A stretch of 64,000 nucleotides of DNA, from positions 32,230 through 96,229 of the forward strand of contig JBGPKL010000009.1 in NCBI GenBank assembly GCA_041485885.1. The letters run 5' to 3'. Positions within the stretch are counted from its first letter, which is position 1. Each line of letters starts with the position of its first letter. This DNA is from JACQFZ01 sp041485885 (GTDB lineage: Bacteria; Pseudomonadota; Gammaproteobacteria; Acidiferrobacterales; Sulfurifustaceae). Shown here one piece after another: positions 1 through 7,778 of the stretch. The notes below the pieces were generated by a model, which worked only from the letters and a program-made list of their open reading frames with translations, ran no database searches and was not told the DNA's origin. The translations under genes were made by a program, and so were the position numbers.

Positions 1-2692
1 TCGCGTCCGCCAATGGGTGTCCTGCCGGCAAAGGGTCCCCGGGTCGCACTTCCTGGTAGCCAAACCTTGGATCGTTGAACTGGTCGACCTCGGCCAGGAA
101 ATTCCTTGATACCTGCGTAGGGGGAACGGTAGCACCGTCCTGCGCGATCGCGTCTTGTGTGATCTGCGCACTGCGCGCGATGACCTCGATGGGGGCGACG
201 TCTTCGCCATTAGCAATGCGTGCCCGAATCTCGGTTCGCAAAGCTGTGTCGGCAGCATCTTTTGTGTTCTTTACCGATTTTGGCAGGGCGATGACAAGTG
301 CATCCTTAACATCGCGCCCTCCGCGTTTCTGTCCCTGAGGTCCGAGGTATTCGTGACCGGGTAGGACTTCGTTCGCAGCGGATGCCGATGTTTGGTGTTC
401 CAAGTAAACTCCCGCTGCATCTGGCCCCTTCGGCATTCTGCCTCCACCGGCGGTGGCGCCCGGCTCACCGGGAGGATTGCTCGCCAAGGCGGCCTCATGC
501 GGATTTGCGACGGCACGATTGTATGTGCCGATCGAACCTGGGGCCAAACCTTGCGGAATAGGTTCGTTACCTTTGATACCAGCAAGTTCGAGCGGTGCCG
601 TTAGTGGGCGAAGTTCGCTGCCCGGCCCTTGCGTGTGCGGCAGCGTGAGTTGTTCCTGCGGCGCCGCGGGTGCCGTGGCGGGCGTGGGCGTGACGTCGGC
701 GGGCGCAGCGGCGGCGCTCGGAAGTGGGTCGGCTACCGCCGGTGCTGCTGGAGCTGCGACAGTATCCGCCTGAGCGGCCGGCGGCGGCGCGGCATCCGGG
801 TGCGCGGCAGGCCCGACCGAGTGCACGGCCGGTCCATCGCCCGTTGCTGGTGGCGGGGTTTCGTGCGGCGACTGTTGTGTTGGCGGCGGTTCTTCTTGGG
901 TAGGTGGCTTTCCCTGTCCTTTCGCATTCGCGGCTTCGCCACCGGCCCAGGCTCCGAGTGCAGCGCCGGAAGCGGCGGCGGCGGTTGAGATTTCGCGTCC
1001 TTGTGCCTCGACCTCGCGTGGGTCGCCTTGTGTAGTGAACGCGTGCAAGGCGCGAAAGAGTGTTATGGATGGCTGGAGAGTCTGAGCGTTGATCTGGTCG
1101 AGAGCAGTCGTGACTACCGTGATGCCTTCCGAGATTTCGATGCATTCGGCGAGAACGGAACCCGCTTCGATGGCGACCGGCGCCGCTGCCCCGAGGGTAA
1201 GGACGGTTGCTACAGTTGCGCCAGCCGTCAGCGCCAAGGCAGCAATCTGCACGATGCCAACGATGCCGTTAATAACATTCAGTACACCCGACGCGACGTC
1301 GATCATTGCAGAAACCGACGCGATGCTGTTCGCAAGAGTTTCATAGACGTCGCCGCCCTCTCCGAAGCGTCCTATGGCCGCATCCGTCGCTGCCCAGTCA
1401 CGAGTGATGAGCCCGTGTAGCGCCATGCCGCCCCCAAGCAGCGGGCCAAGTGCTGGCACAGCCCGGGTGGCAAGCCCCATACTCAGGCCCATCGCGAGGC
1501 CCGAGGCGCCACCACTCAGAAAACCGCTCCCCACTGCGTCAACGATGAACTCGGCGCGCTGCACAGAAGCTGTCTCGCCGACATGTCCGAGTGCGCCCGC
1601 CCAACGCTGGTGCTCGGCAAGTTCCACATCGATCAGCGCCAGATCGCCGGTCCCGAGATTACCTGCGCCAGTTTCCGGAACGACTGGAGCGGTCGCAGCG
1701 CCGCCGATATCTTCTTCAGCACTCTCCGTCATGCTGCCGCCCGTCTCGCCACCGCTACCGTCGCCATCGGCTTGCGGACCGCTTGTTCCACTCGGTCCGC
1801 TTCCCTCGGCACCACCACCTCCGGCGTCCGCGCTTGTTCCGGTGTCGGCACCTCCGGCACCACCACTGCCTTCAGACACTCGGGACGACGACGCATCGGT
1901 CTCATCACCCGTAGGCGTGGTCATCGCTTCAGGTGCTGCACTGATCCCCTCGGGCGTCGGCACGCATTCGAAGTGGGTGGCAGACTCCGGCGTAGCGACC
2001 GCCGATGACGACGGATCGTGCGGCGTTCGTTGGATTGCGGGCGCGGGATTGGGATTGACGGCGCTGCCGGGGCCGACGCCGTCCGATTGATGGACGACGT
2101 GCGTCGCCTCGTGTGCGAGCAACTCGGTATTGTCCGGGCTTTCGTTGGCGCCAAGCCAAATGTGGTTCTTGTGCGTGAAGGCGCGAGCGTCGATCGCCTG
2201 CGCTGCGTCGGCGGCCTCCGCACCGGTATGCACGCGCACGCTAGCAAGATCGGCACCAAGCACCGGTTCAACCTGTCGACGGACCGAATCCGCAAGCGAC
2301 GAGCCTGCATCCACGCCCGGTAGCGTAGCCGTTCCAACCGATGCCCGATGCGAGGACGCGACTGTCTCTCGCCGGACCTGATCGCTCGTCGCGGCAATTT
2401 CCGACACTCGATCCGCTTCGTGTTCCAGCGGGTCATCCACCGCTCCGATCAGGAGCTTCTTCTGAATTGAGATAGGCGACTCTTCTTGATCGGATCGAGG
2501 CTGATCTTCCTCCTCAGAGGAATCCATCATTGCGCCATGGCTTTTGTTGATGCCACCTTTGCGCTGAAGGAATGCGGGCATCCCTGCCGATGCTCCAATG
2601 CCGGGTTCTGCGCCCAGCATGCGCAATCCACGCCCACTTGCCCTGTACGGACTCGAGCGTTGTTCCGGCCTGGGTTTTGTCGCGGTTTGCAT
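1..2692 (-). CDS. eCIS_core (DUF4157) cargo/effector protein, C-terminus off the left edge
   Basis: The frame is open from ATG 2692 to the window edge (897 codons, no stop). The N-terminus is flexible and acidic. Residues about 105-205 form the eCIS_core (DUF4157) domain, with the zinc-protease-like motif HEATHVVH (H194, E195, H198) and an upstream LLIGAVDDPLEHEADRVSE segment typical of this family. A Ser/Gly/Ala-rich linker follows, then two long glycine-zipper-like hydrophobic stretches (about residues 380-500), a Pro/Ala-rich linker, and a compact charged C-terminal domain (from about residue 760) that I do not recognise. DUF4157 proteins are known eCIS-associated cargo; that this one is a polymorphic toxin with a variable C-terminal domain is inference. 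The start overlaps the stop of the upstream ATPase fragment as TGATG, implying translational coupling. An ATG pair at 2530/2527 is a less likely start because it would remove the characteristic N-terminal part. Confidence 0.85.
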   Translation of the reverse strand, partial: MQTATKPRPEQRSSPYRASGRGLRMLGAEPGIGASAGMPAFLQRKGGINKSHGAMMDSSEEEDQPRSDQEESPISIQKKLLIGAVDDPLEHEADRVSEIAATSDQVRRETVASSHRASVGTATLPGVDAGSSLADSVRRQVEPVLGADLASVRVHTGAEAADAAQAIDARAFTHKNHIWLGANESPDNTELLAHEATHVVHQSDGVGPGSAVNPNPAPAIQRTPHDPSSSAVATPESATHFECVPTPEGISAAPEAMTTPTGDETDASSSRVSEGSGGAGGADTGTSADAGGGGAEGSGPSGTSGPQADGDGSGGETGGSMTESAEEDIGGAATAPVVPETGAGNLGTGDLALIDVELAEHQRWAGALGHVGETASVQRAEFIVDAVGSGFLSGGASGLAMGLSMGLATRAVPALGPLLGGGMALHGLITRDWAATDAAIGRFGEGGDVYETLANSIASVSAMIDVASGVLNVINGIVGIVQIAALALTAGATVATVLTLGAAAPVAIEAGSVLAECIEISEGITVVTTALDQINAQTLQPSITLFRALHAFTTQGDPREVEAQGREISTAAAASGAALGAWAGGEAANAKGQGKPPTQEEPPPTQQSPHETPPPATGDGPAVHSVGPAAHPDAAPPPAAQADTVAAPAAPAVADPLPSAAAAPADVTPTPATAPAAPQEQLTLPHTQGPGSELRPLTAPLELAGIKGNEPIPQGLAPGSIGTYNRAVANPHEAALASNPPGEPGATAGGGRMPKGPDAAGVYLEHQTSASAANEVLPGHEYLGPQGQKRGGRDVKDALVIALPKSVKNTKDAADTALRTEIRARIANGEDVAPIEVIARSAQITQDAIAQDGATVPPTQVSRNFLAEVDQFNDPRFGYQEVRPGDPLPAGHPLADA

Positions 2693-2994
2693 CAGGCTCG
2701 ACTCCGAAGTCCCGCTGGTGCTTGCCGTCCGAGCTTTCGGTACTCGTCGCCGACAGCGGCAATCACGTCGTCAAACGCCAGGGCAGCGCCGCGCGTTTGC
2801 GCCAGCACGGCTGCCGTGAATATGGAGTTGCGGATGTGGCCACCGGCTAGATCCGTCGTCGCGGCCAACTGGTTCACCTGCGGTATTCCGAAACCATGAC
2901 CGGTGCTCAAGTGGGACTGCCAGAGAGAAGACGTATCCGCTCTGGGTCCGACTGCACGCTTGCTCATGTAGTGCCCGTCATCAACCACCTTCAT
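2692..2994 (-). pseudogene. Degenerate 3' fragment of the Pvc15-type AAA+ ATPase
   Basis: The 100-aa frame matches the last ~80 residues of the intact ATPase encoded at 4124-6163. The SLWQSHLSTGH segment corresponds to ALWLSHLGTSH, TDLAGGHIRN to VDLGGGHIRN, and DEYRKLGR to SEYRKLGR, in the same order and spacing. No Walker A or B motif is present, so it is only the AAA lid/C-terminal piece. Its first ~20 residues have no clear match. The divergence is substantial, so the duplication is not recent. ATG 2994 (GTG 2997 just upstream) has a GAGG about 11 nt before it, and the stop overlaps the ATG of the cargo gene as TGATG. It could still be translated and serve to couple the cargo gene, or be a free lid domain; a remnant of a duplicated ATPase-cargo junction seems likeliest. 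Confidence 0.75.
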
Positions 2995-3074
2995 CACGTG
3001 GAAACCTCATGCAGCAAGATGTAGATCAAAAAATTGAGCCAGCGATAAACTCTGTATTTGATGTATCGGTATCT

Positions 3075-4091
3075 CTAGTCTGCAATCGGTTCCCAATCCG
3101 ATTCCCACTGTTCCGGATCGAATGGATCCCTTCCTGACTCCCAACCTGGATAGCTCGGAGGCCTTCTCCTTCCCGGCGGTAAGTTGGGTAGAGGTTCGCC
3201 CTCCGGATACTCACCTTTCTCGTCGGGAAATTCCCGTTCGCTTTCCTCTCCCTCTCCTTCTCGACCGTCATCAGGCTCCGAGCTGGGTCCTGGCCAGCTC
3301 CATGCGGGATCCTGTCCACCATCTGCAAATCCCTTATCGTAAGACTCCAGCAAACTGTCGCTGCCCGAAAACTGATTTCGATTCTTGCTGCTATTAAACT
3401 GCAAGGCATCGTCGTATCCGCGGTTGTAAGCTCTAGCGCTCTCGCGGTCCGTAGTGATAGTAGTCTCTGGAAGTGTAAGTCTCTGAACTGTAGAAATCGC
3501 GGACGGTACAACATCGCCTCCGGCAGCTCCGCCATGGATCCTACTCTGCTGTGGAGGGTCGAGAGCGCCCGCGATTTCGCTCGCGACACATTCAGCCTCC
3601 TGTTCATACTGTGTATCTTGCTTTCCAATCGCGAGCGGCTCTTGATCTGCAGCACCACTTTGCTGCACTACATGCGTCAACTCATGCGCCAACAGCTCTC
3701 GCCCACTCGAACTATGAGGGCTGTAAGCGCCGTCGCGAAAAAAGACATCGCGGCCTGTAGTAAAGGCAATTGCGCTCACCGCCTGGTTTAGTGCATGGGC
3801 CTCGGCATTAGCGTGAATCCGCACTTCCCCAAAGTCGGCATCGAATGCCGATTCCATCTGTGCCCGCACTCCGTCGTCCAATACTTGGCCACTGCCGCGT
3901 GTCCCATGGATTGCGGCTTCGACATCTGCGGGGACACAAGACGCGCCCATTCTTTCTGTTGCGACCGTAGATGCACACGCATTGTTTTGGCGTTGCAAGT
4001 AGGGCGGAACACCAGGGGCGGGGCTGGGAAGCGACGAGCGTGTGAGCAAGTTGTGCCCACCACTATTCGCAGTGGTGGAAGGTGGCTTCAT
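3075..4091 (-). CDS. eCIS_core (DUF4157) domain protein, 338 aa
   Basis: Start ATG 4091 has a GAGGTG ribosome-binding site; the same frame stays open upstream but lies antisense-frame inside the ATPase gene. Residues 66-145 are a clear eCIS_core domain with RIHANAEAHALNQAV, AFTTGRDVFF and the HELTHVVQQ motif (H136, E137, H140). An IGKQDTQYEQEAECVASE segment follows at about 154-173. The C-terminal ~110 residues are very acidic and Pro/Gly/Arg-rich with no recognisable toxin fold. It begins 33 nt after the Pvc15-type ATPase, the position where eCIS loci usually carry cargo. It is probably a loaded cargo protein or a loading-related core protein; the activity of the HExxH motif in this family is not established. 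Confidence 0.8.
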   Translation of the reverse strand: MKPPSTTANSGGHNLLTRSSLPSPAPGVPPYLQRQNNACASTVATERMGASCVPADVEAAIHGTRGSGQVLDDGVRAQMESAFDADFGEVRIHANAEAHALNQAVSAIAFTTGRDVFFRDGAYSPHSSSGRELLAHELTHVVQQSGAADQEPLAIGKQDTQYEQEAECVASEIAGALDPPQQSRIHGGAAGGDVVPSAISTVQRLTLPETTITTDRESARAYNRGYDDALQFNSSKNRNQFSGSDSLLESYDKGFADGGQDPAWSWPGPSSEPDDGREGEGEESEREFPDEKGEYPEGEPLPNLPPGRRRPPSYPGWESGRDPFDPEQWESDWEPIAD

Positions 4092-4123
4092 AGCACCTCG
4101 CTTTGATCCAACTTGGTTCTTGA

Positions 4124-6163
4124 TCACAACACGCTCCTTCGATCCACTAAGTTGGTAGATAGCTCCGGCGGCAGTAGTCGACCGAGTTTTCGATATTCGC
4201 TCTCTAGTCCACAAACTAGATCGGCGTACGTTATTTCTCGACCGTTGCTTTTCGCGAATACTGCGGCAGCGAGCGCGACGTTGCGGATGTGGCCGCCACC
4301 GAGGTCCACCGCCGCTGCGATCTGGTTCAGCTGCAACATCCCGAGGCAGTGGCTCGTGCCCAAGTGCGACAGCCAGAGCGCGCGGCGTTCCTCCGGACCG
4401 GGCATTGGAAAATCGATGATGACATCGAGGCGGCGGGTGAAGGCGCTGTCGAAGCGGGTGCGACTGTTGCTGGTGAGCATGACCACGCCGTCGAAGGTTT
4501 CGATGCGCTGCAAGAGGTAGTTGGTCTGCGCGTTGGCGAAGCGGTCGTTCGCTTCTTTCACATCCGTGCGCTTGCCGAACAACGAATCGGCTTCGTCGAA
4601 CAACAGCATCACGTCGCTGTGTTCGGCGCGCGCCAATAGCTGCGCCAGGTTTTTTTCGGTTTCGCCGATCCACTTGCTGGTGATCGCCGCGAGATCCACG
4701 CGATAGAGCGGCATGCCGAGTTTGGCGGCGAGCCATTGCACGGCGAGCGACTTGCCGGTGCCGGAGGGTCCGACGAACAGCCCGCGCACACCGGCGCGGT
4801 AGCGCGTCGTCGCAGAAACTCCAAGACCATCGGCGAGATGGTCGCGCACGCGGCAGCGAGCGAGCAGCAGCTCGAGCTGTTCGCGTATCGGCTTCGCTAC
4901 AATCAGTGCCTCGTCGGTAATGCGTTCGCGCATCGGCACCGCGAGTCCGTCGAGACTCAAACTGTCGCTGGTCCAAGCGCTTTGCCGTATATCGTCCACG
5001 GTCAGGCGCGCACGTCCGTCGGCGGCGCGCAGCTGATTCGCCACGCGCGCAAGCTGGGCGATGCGTCCGGCGCCGTGACGAAATTCGCGCGCGAGTTCGG
5101 CGCTCAAGGTTTTATCGCCCAGGACTTTGCCCCACAACATCTCCCGCTCCGCGCGTTCGGGTACGCCGATGACGCAATCGGGCCAGGCGCGGTCGCTCGA
5201 TGTCACGCTGCCTTCAAGTCCGCAGATGGCGATCGCGGGTCCGCGATAGTAGCGAAACGCGTGCAGCTCCTTGCGCTCGCCCGGACCCAAGTTGAGACTG
5301 AACACCGGCAACAGACGGCGCGCAATCAGCCACGGCTCCAGACCGGATGGTATTTCACCGTCGATGAACGCCGGCCGCATCTGCATCGCCACAGCGATGG
5401 TTTGCGCGAGCGCGCGGCCCTCGGGCATCGATGCGCACCGGATCGTCAATCCGCCGCCGGGAAATGCGCGCAAACCCCGCGCTAAGTGCAAACCCTTCTG
5501 CTGCACGCTTTCCGCCAGATCGAGCGCGGCACCGTCCGCCGCGCCGATCCGAATCGCGGGCCAGCCGGCATCGGCGCCGGATAACGCTCGGACCAAGGGC
5601 AAGGGTACGGTCACGCTACGCTCCGGCAACGGCGCGTTGTCAGACAACAGCGTCAGCAGTCCGCTCTGCACTGCCTTGCCGGTAGCGAGCATGCCGAGCA
5701 GATCGTTGTTACGCGTCACCGGTTCGAGCGCGGTCGCGAGCAGTCCCAGGGTCGGCCGGGATCCGCCGACGGGCGCCTGCACAAACGCCAGCACGCGCCC
5801 CACCATCGGATCCATATCCACTGCGACTGCGAGCGATACCGCCAGCAACTCCGCGACCGACAAATCCAAGTTGGCCGCTAGCTCGAACAACGGTAGGTCC
5901 GCCGGCACCGGATGGCGCAGATACGCATCCAGCGCGCGCGGCAAGCTCTCGTCACCCGCATAGCAACGATGGTCCGCAAGATATTGCAGTTCCGGTTTCG
6001 ACGACGGTTCCGTACCGATGGAAACCGCGCATTCCGCCACCGCACTAAGCGCGAAACTACGCAGACACGGCGCGGGACCGGCCAGCCACAACGGCGCCGC
6101 GTCGTCGCGGGTGCCGCGCGACAGCTCCTCAACCGTCGATTCAGTGGCGTCGAATGGAATCAT
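4124..6163 (-). CDS. eCIS AAA+ ATPase (Pvc15/Afp15-like)
   Basis: The 679-aa protein has a long N-terminal helical region (1-400) and one AAA+ module. Walker A is GPSGTGKS (465-472), Walker B is LLFDEAD (520-526), sensor 1 lies in LTSNSRTRFD (563-572), and arginines at about 577-578 are Arg-finger candidates. The lid is at 595-665 (LGGGHIRN, SEYRKLGR). This matches Pvc15/Afp15, the ATPase required for assembly and stability of PVC/Afp particles. It overlaps the upstream tape-measure-like gene by 23 nt, so the two are co-translated. The 3' end of this gene is duplicated in degenerate form at 2692-2994. Confidence 0.92.
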   Translation of the reverse strand: MIPFDATESTVEELSRGTRDDAAPLWLAGPAPCLRSFALSAVAECAVSIGTEPSSKPELQYLADHRCYAGDESLPRALDAYLRHPVPADLPLFELAANLDLSVAELLAVSLAVAVDMDPMVGRVLAFVQAPVGGSRPTLGLLATALEPVTRNNDLLGMLATGKAVQSGLLTLLSDNAPLPERSVTVPLPLVRALSGADAGWPAIRIGAADGAALDLAESVQQKGLHLARGLRAFPGGGLTIRCASMPEGRALAQTIAVAMQMRPAFIDGEIPSGLEPWLIARRLLPVFSLNLGPGERKELHAFRYYRGPAIAICGLEGSVTSSDRAWPDCVIGVPERAEREMLWGKVLGDKTLSAELAREFRHGAGRIAQLARVANQLRAADGRARLTVDDIRQSAWTSDSLSLDGLAVPMRERITDEALIVAKPIREQLELLLARCRVRDHLADGLGVSATTRYRAGVRGLFVGPSGTGKSLAVQWLAAKLGMPLYRVDLAAITSKWIGETEKNLAQLLARAEHSDVMLLFDEADSLFGKRTDVKEANDRFANAQTNYLLQRIETFDGVVMLTSNSRTRFDSAFTRRLDVIIDFPMPGPEERRALWLSHLGTSHCLGMLQLNQIAAAVDLGGGHIRNVALAAAVFAKSNGREITYADLVCGLESEYRKLGRLLPPELSTNLVDRRSVL

Positions 6164-7766
6164 CGCTGTAGTGGAATGTGACTACTCGCCCGTACCACGG
6201 CAACCAACCCGGATTGAAATCCAATCCGGCGCGGCGTACGCGCATATCGGCGTCGCGCAGTTGAAAAAATACATCGGCGTGCGTGGCAGTGAGTCGGAGC
6301 GAGGCCGGCCGCAGCACGAGGCTGGCGACGCCGAGGTTCGCGGCCCGGCGCAGCCAGCGGCGGCAGGCGGCGAGCCAGAGTTGGGTGAAGGCCGCGACGG
6401 ACTGAGTCTGCTTTGCCAATATGAAAAGGTCGTTGGCCGCGCAGCCGCGTGGCGCGGCCAGCGTTGCGTCGCGCCAAACTGCCGGCGGCTCGGCATCGAG
6501 GTTGCCGAAATCCTCTTTCGCCAGGAAGTTTGCGAACAACCACGCCGGATCGTCCGGCGGCGCATGCATTCGCAGCAAAACCAGCGCTAACAAACGTTGC
6601 ACGACTTGCGTGGCCGCGCCTTCGGGCAGGGATTCGGCCCAGGCTGCATAGCTCAAGTTTTGCAACACCGGCAACAGAAATAGTAAGCCTGCGTATACGC
6701 TCGACGCCGCATCCGGAAACAAATGACTGTTCGGTACCGGCTCGAATAACTCGGGCGCGGCTTCGGTCCGCATGCTCCGCGGCGCGTCAGGTGAGCGTGC
6801 AACTTCGCTGGTGATCGATTTGGATGCGGCGAGTTCATGCGAAGCATTGGCGCCGCGTTCGGAGCCGGCAACAGCGAGCGCCGTTTCGACATGGCTGTCG
6901 ATGTCGATCGGCATTTTTAAATTCCGGCCGATGTCCGTCCGATCCGGTGCGGCTGCCTTGGTTCCAGCTGGCGCACCAACTGGCGAGTTTGCAAAAAAAA
7001 TGGGGGCCGCAGACACCAGCGGCGGAACAAAGCCACCGGCACGAGCCAGTACTTGCATCCATGACGGGAGCGCCGCGAAGGCAGGCGCGATTTCCCACTG
7101 AGGTGAAATGTCGGCGCGATCGATATTGCGGTCAACGGATGCAAGCCGCGGCGGTTGCGGCGGTGCCTCTCGAGTTGCTCGCAAATGCGGCGTATCCGCA
7201 GACAGTCGCGCGGCGCGCAGCAGCAACGCGCCTTCCACCGATCCGATAGTCTGGACCAACGCCGACGCAACACCCGCGGCGCACAAGCGCGCGATCCACG
7301 TCGGCAATGCCGCCGGCGCTTCCGGCAACGCGGCGAGCGCGAACGCGATGCGGCGTATGTTGGCCTGCGCGCCGTCCGCCGGTTTGAATTCCGGCACCGC
7401 CAGCGGCCAATACCAGGCGCCGCAGGGCACAGCCTGCGCCAGCCGCAACGCGAGTTCGTAGCGCGCCTCCAGCGTATCGCGAAACAACACGAAGTCGGCG
7501 CGCGCGGCGCTCGGATCGACGCCATGCACCCAGGCTCCGCCCACAGCGGCGACGTGCTGCTCCAGTTGCAAGGATAAAGACTGCGACGACAAGCCGGCGT
7601 CGATGCGACCCAGATTCAAACGCCGCACCAACAGCACCCGCCTGTCGGTGTCGGGCAGGCTCGCGCAGCGCAGCGCGTCTTCGAGCTTGAGCACCGCGCG
7701 GCGCACGGCCGCCTCGCTGTCGGCGCGCAGCCGCAGATGCCGGACGATGCGCTCAGCGGTTTCCAT
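6141..7766 (-). CDS. Possible eCIS tape-measure-type protein (CIS_TMP/Pvc14-like), 541 aa
   Basis: The N-terminus (1-55) has a strand-helix-strand pattern ending VRRLNLGRI, like the start of CIS_TMP domains. Residues about 385-440 (GLLFLLPVLQNL, then a Leu-rich helix) resemble the CIS_TMP core. The C-terminus ends in an aromatic, Arg-rich segment (VRRAGLDFNPGWLPWYGR). Between them is a low-complexity Ala/Pro region (about 220-370). The position directly before the AAA+ ATPase is that of pvc14 relative to pvc15. The length of 541 aa and lack of a long coiled coil make it short for a length-determining ruler, so a different chaperone- or assembly-type role cannot be excluded. The start ATG 7766 lies 12 nt after the stop of the 1626-aa gene. 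Confidence 0.5.
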   Translation of the reverse strand: METAERIVRHLRLRADSEAAVRRAVLKLEDALRCASLPDTDRRVLLVRRLNLGRIDAGLSSQSLSLQLEQHVAAVGGAWVHGVDPSAARADFVLFRDTLEARYELALRLAQAVPCGAWYWPLAVPEFKPADGAQANIRRIAFALAALPEAPAALPTWIARLCAAGVASALVQTIGSVEGALLLRAARLSADTPHLRATREAPPQPPRLASVDRNIDRADISPQWEIAPAFAALPSWMQVLARAGGFVPPLVSAAPIFFANSPVGAPAGTKAAAPDRTDIGRNLKMPIDIDSHVETALAVAGSERGANASHELAASKSITSEVARSPDAPRSMRTEAAPELFEPVPNSHLFPDAASSVYAGLLFLLPVLQNLSYAAWAESLPEGAATQVVQRLLALVLLRMHAPPDDPAWLFANFLAKEDFGNLDAEPPAVWRDATLAAPRGCAANDLFILAKQTQSVAAFTQLWLAACRRWLRRAANLGVASLVLRPASLRLTATHADVFFQLRDADMRVRRAGLDFNPGWLPWYGRVVTFHYSDDSIRRH

Positions 7767-7778
7767 TTCGTTCTCGTG

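Noticed and set aside
2514..2762. 82-aa minus-strand ORF inside the start of the cargo gene
   Set aside because: Out of frame with the cargo protein, which has domain support through this region.
4092..4976. Long upstream extension of the DUF4157 frame (633-aa reading)
   Set aside because: It lies in another frame of the ATPase gene, has shadow-type Arg-rich composition, and ATG 4091 has a good ribosome-binding site.
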